From the NCBI RefSeq assembly GCF_021917145.1, contig NC_061061.1:736070-800069 (forward strand): a stretch of 64,000 nt of DNA, read 5' to 3'. Under the pieces are notes generated by a model that saw only the letters and a program-made list of their open reading frames with translations, did no database searches and had not been told where the DNA came from. This stretch comes from Hypomesus transpacificus. Taxonomy: Eukaryota > Chordata > Actinopteri > Osmeriformes > Osmeridae. The first letter of the stretch is position 1; each line of letters starts with the position of its first letter. The position numbers and the translations under genes are program-made. This document shows, piece after piece, positions 45,001-53,025 of this stretch.

Positions 45001-45946
45001 CCACCCAGTGCTGCCAGGGATGACGACCAGGGCCTGGTCAACTGGCTAAGGGCTGTTCCTGTGGACCAGGACACCATAGACAAGGTAGGGGACACACTGA
45101 TAACACACTGCACCCTGACAACACACTGATAACACACTGCACCCTGACAATACTCTGATAGCACCCTGATAACACTGATAACACACTTATAGCATCCTGA
45201 CAACACACTGATAGCACCCTGATAACATACTGATAACACACTGCACCCTGACAACACACTGATGGCACCCTGATAACATACTGATAACACACTGCACCCT
45301 GACAACACACTGATTGCATCATGATAACACCCTGACAACACACTGACAACTGGTGAGACTGTGCTTGTGGTGAGGACGTGCTGATGCTTGTGGTGAGGAC
45401 GTGCTGGTGGTGAGACTGTGCTGGTGGTGAGACTGTGCTTGTGGTGAGACTGTGCTTGTGGTGAGACTGTGCTGGTTCTGGTGGTGAGGCTGTGCTGGTG
45501 GTGAGGCTGTGCTGGTGGTGAGACTGTGCTGGTGGTGAGACTGTGTTGGTGCTGGTGATGAGACTGTGTTTGTCTCTCCAGCTGCTCTCTCACAGGTTCA
45601 GCCTGGACTGTCTCCTGCTGACGGCCTCCAGAGATGACCTGGTGTACTGTGGGATCAGGTGAGATGCCCCCACCAATCACCACGCTCCCACGGAACACAA
45701 ACAGGAAGTCGCTACAGGAACGCTAATGAGGGGGGGAGCAGGGTCGAAGGTGACTGTGTGTTTGTGTGAGTGTGTGTGTGTATATATATATGTGTGTGAG
45801 TGTGTGTTGCCAGGGTGCTATTTGTGTTGTGACAGGTCTGTGTTGTTTCCAGAGGAGGGATGTTGTGCCGTATCTGGGCTGCCATCACTGCCAAGAGGAG
45901 GTCTAGAGCCCAGCTCAGCCCATTTCCTGAGAACAGTGTCCACTGA
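26141..45946 (+). CDS. map3k6: Mitogen-activated protein kinase kinase kinase 6 (ASK2), about 28 exons
   Basis: Exons: 26141-26468, 26593-26732, 27155-27342, 27605-27773, 28597-28703, 29004-29174, 30049-30161, 30849-31008, 31223-31373, 31950-32054, 33078-33127, 34270-34365, 34502-34586, 34962-35095, 35848-35975, 37388-37524, 37692-37797, 38030-38187, 39359 to about 40125, about 40403-40549, 41131-41296, 41420-41605, 41849-41954, 42078-42303, 42600-42712, 44987-45084, 45582-45658, 45853-45946. Phases agree throughout except that exon 19 is uncertain. The protein is an apoptosis signal-regulating kinase feeding JNK and p38. The N-terminal regulatory part carries [11 protein letters not shown] and RRNRPGDRA. 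The kinase has [13 protein letters not shown] near 636, lysine 658, HRDIKGDN near 750, DFGTS near 771 and MAPEI near 795; the coiled coil (exon 25) and SAM-like domain (exons 26-28) follow. [22 protein letters not shown] and [11 protein letters not shown] favour ASK2 over ASK1 or ASK3. Introns 1 and 18 have GC donors. Length is about 1500 residues versus 1288 in human, the excess being a coding minisatellite. Confidence 0.93.
26469..26592 (+). other. map3k6: GC-AG intron 1 of map3k6
   Basis: Exon 1 ends AACGCAG and the intron begins GCAAGTG. Splicing here is the only choice that joins FYNA to DVAVVEM with the family sequence and phase 1. CAG|GCAAGT is the classical strong GC donor. Confidence 0.8.
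27774..28185. repeat. 29-bp minisatellite that begins at the map3k6 exon 4 donor
   Basis: Units run from GTAGGCCCTACTGACCTACA to the following GACATACAG; about a dozen copies plus three diverged ones (GGACATGCAGGTAGGTCCTA). The exon's own end, GACATACAG|GTAGGC, is repeated in nearly every copy, so each is a candidate donor. Confidence 0.95.
29180..29815. repeat. 34-bp minisatellite, about 18 copies, map3k6 intron 6
   Basis: Units contain CTCTCTCTGGGCCTCCCTAC then CCCAGCACCACCCC. The array starts 5 bp after the exon 6 donor. Each unit has a pyrimidine-rich CTACCCCAG acceptor-like site. Confidence 0.95.
30612..30847. repeat. (GT)n and GTCTGCCTGTGT repeats, map3k6 intron 7
   Basis: TG dinucleotide runs alternate with GTCTGCCTGTGTGTG modules and end in an uninterrupted (GT)n that abuts the exon 8 acceptor (GTGTCCAG, 30841-30848). 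Confidence 0.95.
31374..31521. repeat. 37-bp minisatellite, 4 copies, starting exactly at the map3k6 exon 9 donor
   Basis: Each copy begins GTAAGACTACAACTCCCATA and ends GGTCTCTAAT. The first GTAAGAC is the real donor; three more identical donors follow at 37-bp spacing. ACTACAACTCCCA inside the unit matches the left half of the ZNF143 SBS motif. Confidence 0.95.
31624..31912. repeat. About 39-bp minisatellite, 8 copies, each with a ZNF143/THAP11-like motif
   Basis: Copies carry GAATGCTGGGTAATGTAGTC or a close variant; one copy (31742-31760) is GAATGCTGGGAAATGTAGT, whose complement ACTACATTTCCCAGCATTC fits the SBS2 consensus closely. Spacers contain CAGCTGTCTGCTGTGTTACT. Confidence 0.85.
32085..32225 (-). 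mobile_element. tRNA-derived SINE, map3k6 intron 10
   Basis: On the minus strand: AGCGGCTAGGGAATCAGGCT (A-box region), ATCAGAAGGTTGCCGGTTAG (B-box region), a 'GTGTCCCTGGGCAAGGCACT' body and a tail complementary to GCAGACGCTCTTATCC. It is the same family as the copy at 32630. Confidence 0.8.
32286..32397. repeat. C-homopolymer and short tandem duplication, map3k6 intron 10
   Basis: Runs of 8-16 cytosines separate copies of AGGAGAATAAGTACTGTCAT followed by GTATAGGGTAC. Confidence 0.85.
32630..32870 (+). mobile_element. tRNA-derived SINE with an inverted tail copy (palindrome)
   Basis: The plus strand has the A-box/B-box head ending GGTTGCCGGATCGATTCCCC, the body TGTCCTTGGGCAAGGCACTT and tail GTCGCTCTGGATAAGAGCGT. 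The tail is then repeated in inverse orientation, creating perfect 22-bp arms at 32799-32820 and 32844-32865. Confidence 0.8.
32866..33045. repeat. (GT)n with ACACTGTATCTG modules, map3k6 intron 10
   Basis: TGTGTGTGTACACTGTATCT units of varying GT length run toward the exon 11 acceptor at 33077. Confidence 0.9.
33128..34269. other. map3k6 intron 11, unique sequence
   Basis: AT-balanced sequence without a recognised element. A short tandem copy of GACCAATCACAGCACATCAC-like sequence occurs near 33135-33185. Confidence 0.4.
35156..35265 (+). mobile_element. tRNA-derived SINE, map3k6 intron 14
   Basis: GTGTAGCTCGAGGTTAGAGT is the A-box region, GTCCCAGGTTCAAATCCCCC the B box, and GGATAAAGGCGTCTGCTAAA the tail. 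It lacks a fold consistent with a functional tRNA. Confidence 0.75.
36000..36557. repeat. About 28-bp minisatellite, about 20 copies, map3k6 intron 15
   Basis: Units combine CTAGTCTCTGGTCCTAGCTG and TCTGTCTCT with variable internal spacers. The first units begin within about 15 bp of the exon 15 donor. Confidence 0.9.
36558..37387. other. map3k6 intron 15, unique part
   Basis: No repeat family or regulatory site recognised; short open frames lack family similarity. Confidence 0.4.
38218..38322 (+). mobile_element. tRNA-derived SINE, map3k6 intron 18
   Basis: TGTAGCTTACTGGTTAGAGC (A box), GCCGCAGGTTCAAATACCGC (B box) and GGATAAAAGTGTACATTATG tail, ending in ATTATTATTA. Confidence 0.7.
38330..39015. 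mobile_element. Possible DNA transposon remnant with ATAAACCGC-type motifs
   Basis: Near one end is TATAAACCGCACCCCACCAG and GAGTATAAACCGCGCGGG. Near the other is GTAAACCGCACCACCACAAG and GGGGTATAACCCGCGGCTTT. Repeated subterminal ACCGC motifs suggest a MITE-like element. Terminal inverted repeats and target duplication were not clearly found. Confidence 0.35.
39541..40150 (+). repeat. map3k6: 21-bp coding minisatellite in map3k6 exon 19, about 29 copies
   Basis: Units CAGATCCCCCTCTCTGCAGAT encode QIPLSAD or variants ([14 protein letters not shown]) directly after the kinase domain and an Arg-rich linker. At about 39900 one unit is 19 bp (CCC for CCCCC), which switches the downstream reading to RSDPPLC. 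Some units end CTGCAGGTCAGA, a usable donor. The last such site (40125/40126) is in phase with an acceptor at 40402. Confidence 0.85.
40165..40214 (-). pseudogene. Inverted duplicate of part of map3k6 exon 23
   Basis: 40165-40200 is the exact reverse complement (36 of 36 bases) of exon 23 bases 41887-41922. 40201-40214 matches 41871-41884 with a 2-bp gap between the blocks. Read on the minus strand it encodes [12 protein letters not shown], the ASK-family sequence. Confidence 0.9.
40239..40403. repeat. 44-bp minisatellite, 4 copies, map3k6 intron 19
   Basis: Units contain GAACTGATGTGATGCAGAAT and ACCAGCGCAGCATGTCTG. TGA codons in all copies block translation, which argues that this stretch is intronic. 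The proposed exon 20 acceptor is the last copy's GCGCAG. Confidence 0.85.
40915..41095 (-). mobile_element. tRNA-derived SINE with CT-rich tail, map3k6 intron 20
   Basis: On the minus strand: GGGGCTCTGGTTCGATTCCA (B box), then GCCTGGGCCATTTCCTACAT and a CTCTCTCCCCCC tail. This order is typical of a common teleost SINE. It lies 35 bp upstream of the exon 21 acceptor. Confidence 0.65.
41954..42015. repeat. (CTGT)n microsatellite, map3k6 intron 23
   Basis: About 14 CTGT units begin six bases after the exon 23 donor. Confidence 0.95.
42912..44632. repeat. 26/31-bp minisatellite, about 60 copies, map3k6 intron 25
   Basis: The core TACTACAGGGAGGCAGAGGG is followed by GTGTGG or GTGTGGTGTGG, giving 26- and 31-bp units in irregular alternation. 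Minor variants: AGAGAGG, CATGGGG, GTGCTACAG. Open frames of 375-698 codons here are artefacts. Confidence 0.95.
44630..44852. repeat. 21-bp minisatellite, about 10.5 copies, adjoining the previous array
   Basis: Near-identical units contain ATCTGTCGGCAGAT and GCCAAG. ATCTG and CAGAT are complementary around a TCGG loop, so each unit could form a small hairpin. Confidence 0.95.
45088..45352. repeat. CTGATAACAC / GCACCCTGACAAC minisatellite, map3k6 intron 26
   Basis: Units of 10-23 bp built from CACTGATAACACACTGCACC and CTGACAACA start a few bases after the exon 26 donor. Confidence 0.9.
45353..45572. repeat. GTGCTGGTGGTGAGACT minisatellite, map3k6 intron 26
   Basis: About twelve units of GCTGTGCTGGTGGTGAGACT or shorter run to about 10 bp before the exon 27 acceptor. 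Confidence 0.9.
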
Positions 45947-46007
45947 TTGGTCACTCCAGAGCCCAGCTCAGCCCACTTCCTGAGAACAGTGTCCACTGAT
46001 TGGTCAC
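45905..46007 (+). repeat. map3k6: 53-bp tandem duplication spanning the map3k6 stop codon
   Basis: Two copies with about one mismatch start AGAGCCCAGCTCAGCCCA (45905 and 45958). The first encodes the end [13 protein letters not shown] and stop (45944-45946); the second is in the 3' UTR. Confidence 0.9.
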
Positions 46008-46187
46008 ATGAAATAAGTAAGATAGGCCTATGAATGTACTAAGATGACAACTTTACAATTCAGGAGAGAAAAATATCAAAGTTGTTGCTCATGACATATT
46101 CTGAGATTAGATATTTAACTTGTCTACACTGATGCAATTTTATACTGAAACTACTACTAACATTTGTATATATTGACACATTATGTA

Positions 46188-46193
46188 AATAAA
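46188..46193 (+). terminator. map3k6: map3k6 poly(A) signal
   Basis: AATAAA about 240 bp after the stop, with a GT-rich stretch downstream (TGTGTTTTGTTCAC). Confidence 0.7.
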
Positions 46194-46555
46194 CAAGACA
46201 GTTACTTCATTGATTGAATGTGTTTTGTTCACTTTACAGCTGTAAGGTGAGTGCAGCATAGCACAACAATGCTCTTCTAAAAGACGGTGTCTATCTAAGC
46301 TAAGCAGTACTCTATCATTTTTACATGCTCAAGGTGAAAGTGGACGTTTCAGGAAACATAGACATAAACAACATAAAAAACAAATGGTACTAATGTTGTG
46401 TGTTGGTGACCTCTGACCCCTGACGTCTAGAAGGAGGCTCTGTCTGAAACAACCTACTCCTCGGAGAGTCATTCAGTGTACTTGTCTGTAACCGACGGGA
46501 ACAAAAATAAAGAAAAAAAAGGTTGATAGAATGTGGCGTGATGTTCTGAAGTGAA
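46194..46555. other. Intergenic, nothing recognised
   Basis: AT-rich unique sequence downstream of map3k6; another AATAAA occurs near 46506. Confidence 0.4.
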
Positions 46556-46559
46556 GAGA

Positions 46560-47187
46560 GAGACAGAGGGAGAGGGAGGGAAAGAGAGAGGGAGGGAGAA
46601 TGAAAGGAAGGGAGGGAGGTAGGGAGAGAGATGGAGAGAAGGGGGGTGGAGGTAGGGAGAGAGACGGAGAGAAGGGGGGTGGAGGGAGGGAGAGAGACGG
46701 AGAGAAGGGGGGTGGAGGGAGGGAGAGAGACGGAGAGAAGGGGGGTGGAGGGAGGGAGAGAGACGGAGAGAAGGGGGGTGGAGGGAGGGAGAGAGACGGA
46801 GAGAAGGGGGGTGGAGGGAGGGAGAGAGACGGAGAGAAGGGGGGTGGAGGGAGGGAGAGAGACGGAGAGAAGGGGGGTGGAGGGAGGGAGAGAGACGGAG
46901 AGAAGGGGGGTGGAGGGAGGGAGAGAGACGGAGAGAAGGGGGGTGGAGGGAGGGAGAGAGACGGAGAGAAGGGGGGTGGAGGGAGGGAGAGAGACGGAGA
47001 GAAGGGGGGTGGAGGGAGGGAGAGAGACGGAGAGAAGGGGGGTGGAGGGAGGGAGAGAGACGGAGAGAAGGGGGGTGGAGGGAGGGAGAGAGACGGAGAG
47101 AAGGGGGGTGGAGGGAGGGAGAGAGACGGAGAGAAGGGGGGTGGAGGGAGGGAGAGAGACGGAGAGAAGGGGGGTGGAGGGAGGGAT
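46560..47187. repeat. 33-bp purine-rich minisatellite, about 17 copies
   Basis: The unit contains GGAGAGAAGGGGGGTGGAGG and GAGGGAGAGAGACG; copies are almost identical from 46630 to 47185. The plus strand is nearly all purine. Because 33 is a multiple of three, long open frames exist on both strands (EKGGGGRERDG on plus, SPPPPFSPSLS on minus); neither is a gene. Confidence 0.95.
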
Positions 47188-50033
47188 TGCGTCAGTGTGG
47201 GACCGTGGTCTGCAGGAGGGTGTGCTGCTCTGTCTGAATTCCTCTCATTCCGCCCGACTGTGTTTGTACTGTTGATCACCAAGGAGACTGCTGCCTGGTT
47301 TGTCCTGTCATCCTGCTCATTCAGGATTACGGGAACTGCTACACTGGTGTCTCTCTCTCTTCTCCCCCCTCTGTCTCTCTTCCTGTGTGTCTGTGTGGTG
47401 CTATCCATTTTTTCCAGTGTGTCATTATTACCCAGCATCCTTAGAGGCCCCACTTGAGTTATGTGAACGAAAGTCAGTGACATAAACACGCTTGGTTTGG
47501 TATGAGTCATCTAGCTTAGCATCATGGAGGATTGGACCTCACTATGGGAACAGGCTTGGCTCTCTGAGTTAAGTTTGTCTTTTGACACATGAGTTTCTTC
47601 TGTGGAGTTTTCCAGCTTGCCTTCTGAGGTAAATAACCTGCAGTTCCACGTGTGACCAGCAGAGGGTGTGTGAACCCCTGCCCGGTGCTGTTCCCTCCAG
47701 GAGAAGAAGAGTGGGCTGGGCTGGCTTGGGCTGGGTCACAGCAGGCCTGCCTCACAACTTCAAACATGGTCGTTCTGCTGATCCTTCTGATCTGGAACCA
47801 TCATCATCACCTTTCATCTGTAGTTTTGTGTGTGTTGCTCAGTAGTTGGAGCATTTGATTGCAGATCAAGAAGACACAGGTCAATCCCCCCCCCCCCCCC
47901 CCACCTCTGTACGTTCAAAATGTTAGCCTTCTTATTATGATTGTTGTATGAAGGTTTGCGGCTGGTTCAGAGAGCTTCAGCTCCAGGCGTCCTGGCTGTG
48001 TGCTCCTTGTTCTTCCCCTTGGGACTTACTTAGTTTTCACAATGTATGCTTCATGTTTTGGGCTACCCGCAATGTTTGGGGCATCTCGTTGTTATGATCA
48101 GTGACCTGTGCACTTTTGTAAAGCTCTCTTTTGGAAGTCTCTGGATGAAAGCGTTCTGCTACATGCATCAATGTGATTCCTTGGCAGTACCACCTCATGT
48201 TCTGGGTCGGCACGTCTGGCTCTCTGATCCTGGTTCAGATCGGCCTGGCTTCTGTGGCCCGCAGACAAACAATCATGTCAATAACCTCGAAAGACTGGGG
48301 TCATGGATGATGGGCCTGGATGATGTTTGTTTGAACTGATTCAGCAGAAACACGTTTATCTTCAGAGAACACACATCTAGATGTTTCAGGGTCCCTGTGG
48401 TTAGGAGCTGTGATGTGGCGTTGGAGCAGCCTGGATCATGTGTCTGAGTTTGGAGTCCTGCTCTGGTCTGTGGATCATCTGTTCACTAGGCTGGGCTTTT
48501 CTGGCAGCCCATCGCTTTAGATTTCACATTCAGCCTGTGAGAGAATGGAAAATCTGACAGCCGTACTCTCCCTCTGTGTCTTTTTTCCCCGCAGTCTCTT
48601 TCTCTCATTCTCTCCCTCTCTGGCTCTCCTTCTCTCTTCCCCCCCCCCCCGTCTAAATATGTCCTTCCATTAAATCAAACCCTAAAGCCTTCATCTCCTG
48701 CACGACAGTAGCTTCCATTAGAACCTCAAGAACCACACAGGTACACAACAATATGTCACATCTATGTACGTGTGTGACAAATGTGTCATATCTACAACCA
48801 CCCCCCCCATCCAGACACACACACTAGGCCTTCCTTTCAAGTGACCGCTAGCTACCCAGCCAATTACCCAGAAGGCTTAGCGAATGGTACTGTGGAGGAG
48901 CAGTAAATCGACGGAGGTATTTGTTCTGTCGTCCTTAGTTGGTGTCAAGGCGAAGAGTGATGAGTCTGCTTTCATCAGATATCTTTAATCTCAGCTCCTC
49001 ATCCCCCCCCCCCCCCCCACCCCGACTTAATCCAGAGTCTGGGTTTAGGTTTTCACTTCCTGTTGTCACCGTCACACAGTGATCAAAACATCCATCTGGT
49101 TACATTTTATTAGTTTAGGAGATGTTTTTATCCGTAGCGACATACCTGTCTCTGCATGCACTACAGTGCATGTAGAGAGTCCAGGAGCAGGTATCAGAAC
49201 AGCATCAATCATCAGAAGCGGAGTCTCTCGGTGGTCAGAGTTAAGGAATAGTCTGTATTTACCAGACAGAGTGGAAAGTGACCACATCTCAAAGTCTTCT
49301 GTCGCTTGGATGAAAGCGTCTCCAAACTGAATATGTTGTTCAGAGGTGTGGTCTGGCTGACAGCTGTCGCAGACGGCAGGAGTCGCCTCTCATTAACTCT
49401 GACTGAAAACAAGGGGGGGGGGTCTCCACAACAAGGGGTCTCCACTGTAAGAGGCTTGGTCCAACTAACAAGATTCAACTTCTGTTGTTTTCAGAGGTCA
49501 TTTAGCTGGGATTAGATGTGTCTTCTCTTCCATGTCTTGGTTGATAGTAGACTGATTTGACTCTGGTGTTTGCTGTAAAGTACTTCTTGTTTTCATATTG
49601 ATTGCGTGTTCTCTTTAGTTTGTCTTGTTTTTACTGTTACACAACAAATTGGCCCTCTAGGGATAAAGTAAAGTTCTGCTTTACTGTACTTTATTTAACT
49701 GCTGTGATGCAGTGAGAGAAGACAGCATTGTGCAGAGCGTTCAATGACAGAATATGAGATTTTGCCTTCAGAAGTCAGCTTAACAGTCTTTTCATATTCA
49801 TCTTCAAATAACACACTATGTTGCTATGTGTCATATAGTATGTCTGTCATATAGGTCAGTGCACAACCGCAACGCGGCTGGCACAGTAGGGGGGAAACGT
49901 TAGGACAATTCCAAGGCCCCTGACTGACAGGGGCCTCAAAAGATAGAAAAACGAATAGAAATGCACTTTTTAATTGTTTAAATTTTATGGGGCCCAAAAT
50001 TCCTGGCGGCGCCCCTGTATGTACAATGTATAC
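47188..50033. other. Intergenic or intronic sequence without recognised gene
   Basis: Mostly unique sequence with C-runs (47886-47902, 48640-48650, 49005-49018) and a SINE at 47830. Short open frames show no family similarity. 49095-49300 vaguely resembles the decayed repeat at 11945-12070. Confidence 0.3.
47830..47902 (+). mobile_element. Truncated tRNA-derived SINE
   Basis: GTTGCTCAGTAGTTGGAGCA (A box), TTGCAGATCAAGAAGACACA and CAGGTCAATCCCC (B box) run into a C homopolymer. Confidence 0.55.
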
Positions 50034-50431
50034 TGTATTTCTTTGATTAAACGCCGCCCTCAAATAAACGCTGCCCTCGATTAAACGCTGCACCAAAAAC
50101 TGAATTTCGAAGAATAGACAAGGAGGTCACCGGTAGTAATTAAACCTGCGTTTTAATCAATAGACTTTGAAATACTAATGACACGACAGTCTAATTGGCT
50201 GCGTGATTCATTTGTCACAGTGCCCGCAACGAAGCATTGTAAGTGGGGTCTTTGTAAAAGTGTTGTGAATGGTTCGCACTTGTACTCCCGACTAAACGCT
50301 TGGCTTCAATTTTACACTTGGCTTTGTGTTTGACCTCCTTGTGTATTACTTATTAAACGCCGCCATCGAATAAACGCCGCACCAGAAATGAACATTGTGT
50401 AATAAACGCCGCAGCGTTTGATCGAAGAAAC
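50034..50431. mobile_element. MITE with AAACGCCGC subterminal repeats
   Basis: Left end TTTCTTTGATTAAACGCCGC is the inverted counterpart of right end GCAGCGTTTGATCGAAGAAA with few mismatches. Inside, AATAAACGCCGC/ATTAAACGCTGC motifs recur near both ends. About 400 bp, no coding capacity. Confidence 0.7.
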
Positions 50432-50938
50432 ACTTCAACTAGTGTCCTCCTTTCACTACACTTTCCCTTCCTCTTCCTCCTCTCCCCTCCTCCACCATCT
50501 CCTGTTCCTTCTCTTCCTAATTTTCCCCCTCTTCCTCCTCTACTCCCAACTCTTCCTCCACTCCTTTCCCCTCCTCCTCTTCCCCCCTCGTCCTCTTCCC
50601 CCTCCTCATCCTCTTCCTGTGTCTTCCTAATTTTTTGCGAAGCAGGGCTAATTCACTGATAGGTGCATAATAAGGATCAGAGTTGGGGGGGGGGGGGGGG
50701 GGTTTGGGGGCTGGTCACCCTGGGAGGCCTAGCTCCTCAGGGATTACTGTCTTCTCAGCATGCCAAGCCTTACAGCTGCTTGAGCCCACCCATCTCTCCA
50801 TCCACCCCCATAGAGTGACCAAACCACCCTTCTATCCACCTCCACAATGTGGATCGAACCACTCTTATCTCTCTCCACTCCATTAGTGTGGACCGAACCA
50901 CTGTGGGCTCCGGTGGGGTAGGGGTGGGATACCTGCCT
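50432..50938. other. Pyrimidine-rich and unique sequence
   Basis: 50450-50625 is C/T-rich; a run of 15-18 G lies at about 50684-50701. Nothing else recognised. Confidence 0.4.
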
Positions 50939-51078
50939 CACAAACATGGGAACCTGCCTCACAGACTTGACTCACAGACCTGGCAACCTGCCTCACAGAC
51001 CTGGGAACCTGCCTCACAGACCTGTCTCACAGACCTGGGAACCTGCCTCACAGACCTGTCTCACAGACCTGGGAACGT
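50939..51078. repeat. 21-bp minisatellite
   Basis: About seven units built from CCTGCCTCACAGACCTGGGA and CTGTCTCACAGACC. Confidence 0.85.
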
Positions 51079-51179
51079 CTCCCCCTCTTCTCTCCCTCTT
51101 TTCTCCTTTATTCCCTCCCTCCCCACTCTGCTTTCTGGTACTCCCTCTCCCTGCATGGTTTGTTATGGTAATGAAAGGC

Positions 51180-51475
51180 CAGAGGGGGGAGAGAAGCGGA
51201 GAGGGGGGAGTGGTAGGGGGGAGAGAAAGAGGGGCTTGGGCTGTAGAGAGGATGGGGGGTGGTAGGGAGAGGGAGGGGGGAGGAAGGGGAAAGGAGAGAG
51301 GAAGGGGGGTGGTAGGGGGAGAGAGGGAGGGTGGAGGTAGAGGGAGAGAGGGAGGGTGGAGGTAGGGGGAGAGAGGGAGGGTGGAGGTAGGGGGAGAGAG
51401 GGAGGGTGGAGGTAGGGGGAGAGAGGGAGGGTGGAGGTAGGGAGGTAGGTGGAGGGAGAGAGGGAGGGGGGAGGT
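51180..51475. repeat. Purine-rich minisatellite
   Basis: Units of about 26 bp contain GAGAGGGAGGGTGGAGGTAG and GGGGA; the left half is less regular. Confidence 0.9.
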
Positions 51476-51524
51476 GAAATGAAGCGTTGCACTCACAAAC
51501 AGGGAATGCGCTGGAGCAGAAGCT

Positions 51525-51552
51525 ATGTGTGTGTGTGTGTGTGTGTGTGTGA
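51525..51552. repeat. (GT)n microsatellite
   Basis: About 13 GT dinucleotides; shorter runs follow near 51625-51650. Confidence 0.95.
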
Positions 51553-52064
51553 CCCTGGGGCTAGCATGATGGAGAGAGCCAGGTCCACGTGCTGTGGGAG
51601 AACCCTGTTGCCTGTAGACAGCCGTGTGTGTGTGTGTGTTGTGTGTGTAGACAGCACGTTTGTTGTGTAATTACATCATCATCTGCCAGGCAGTTTGTTG
51701 TTGAGCATGTGTGTGCCTCCCCTCGTGTAAAACAGCAGTCTCACAAATTCTCTCTTTCTCTCTTTGGTTCTATTTCCATCCCCCCTGCTCGCTCTTACTC
51801 ACTCTTTCATTCTCTATCTTCCCCTCTCTGATTCACTCTCTCTCTTCATCTGACTCTGTTTGCTCAGTGCATCCTGTTTGCAAAGCCTGGTACAATAGAC
51901 TGACACTTTGCTACGAGTCAAAGGGCATTCCGACTCCCTGTCCAATGGCCTTTGGTATTTTCGTGATAAAAAATCATATACCCGACATTTACACATCCTA
52001 ACTTGATAGACTAATAGTCTTAATCCAAGACAAACATGGCTACCCCACCATGACCACATCCCCC

Positions 52065-52265
52065 TCGGACTTCCTGTCTCATCCCCCTAGGACTTCCTGT
52101 CTCATCCCCCTAGGACTTCCTGTCTCATTCCCCTAGGACTTCCTGTCTCCTTCCCCTAGTACTTCCTGTCTCCTTCCCCTAGTACTTCCTGTCTCCTTCC
52201 CCTAGTACTTCCTGTTTCCTTCCCCTAGTACTTCCTGTCTCCTTACCCTAGTACTTCCTATCTCC
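52065..52265. repeat. 23-bp minisatellite, 9 copies, each with an ETS-like site
   Basis: Units contain CCTAGTACTTCCTGTCTCC; ACTTCCTG (complement CAGGAAGT) is a strong ETS core and is kept in eight of nine copies, the last reading ACTTCCTA. Confidence 0.85.
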
Positions 52266-52554
52266 TCCCCTCTCCTTGGCTGTGCCTCACAACATTACAG
52301 CAGACAATCCGTAGATGTTACCGTCATGATAATAATAGAGTGTGCGTGGAGCTTCTGCATCACTAAAGACTCCCTCCGCTCTCCAGGAACATTCTGGACA
52401 TTCTTGCTATTGTGCTTCCTGAAGGGGAGAGGGTGACACTGACCACTCACAGTAGCCGTCCTCCTCTGACCTCTTCTGACCTCCTCTGACCTCCTCTGAC
52501 CTCTGGGCTCCTGTGGCGTTGGCACGGCTCCTGGAGCAGTCCAGCAGACTCAGT

Positions 52555-52775
52555 GTGTTATAACTGTTATCATTAAGTGTTATTATAGTATCATTCAGTG
52601 TTGTCATTCACTGTTATTATGTTATCATTCGGTGTTATCACTGTTATCATTAAGTGTTATTATAATATCATTCAGTGTTATCATTCAGTGTTATTATGTT
52701 ATCATTCGGTGTTATCACTGTTATCATTAAGTGTTATTATAATATCATTCAGTGTTATGGTGTTATCATTCAGTG
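52555..52775. repeat. Minisatellite of GTTATCATTCAGTGTTATTA units
   Basis: About 52-bp modules made of GTTATCATTAAGTGTTATTA and GTTATCATTCGGTGTTATCA; TTATCA (complement TGATAA, a GATA-factor core) occurs about nine times. Confidence 0.85.
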
Positions 52776-53025
52776 GACTCATGTCCGGTCCACATCATTC
52801 CTCGTAGCTGGATGTCAGCTCAGTTAGGGTGTATCGGTTTACCTCTCCCACACAGCACCTCTGGTGTGTTCCCGGGTGGAGGTCAGAGCTGGACACTGTG
52901 TCACTGTCTTCTGTGCTCTTATCAGTAGCAGCTCTGCACACTGCTGTTGTCATGACATGTTGCTGCTGCTCTGATACAGGAGAACTTTGCATCTCCCACT
53001 GAGTTCATACGCAGAGAGCTCACTG

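Noticed and set aside
46473..47510. Proline-rich 345-codon minus frame and Gly/Glu-rich plus frames
   Set aside because: They are translations of the 33-bp purine array in both directions, with no recognisable protein outside it.
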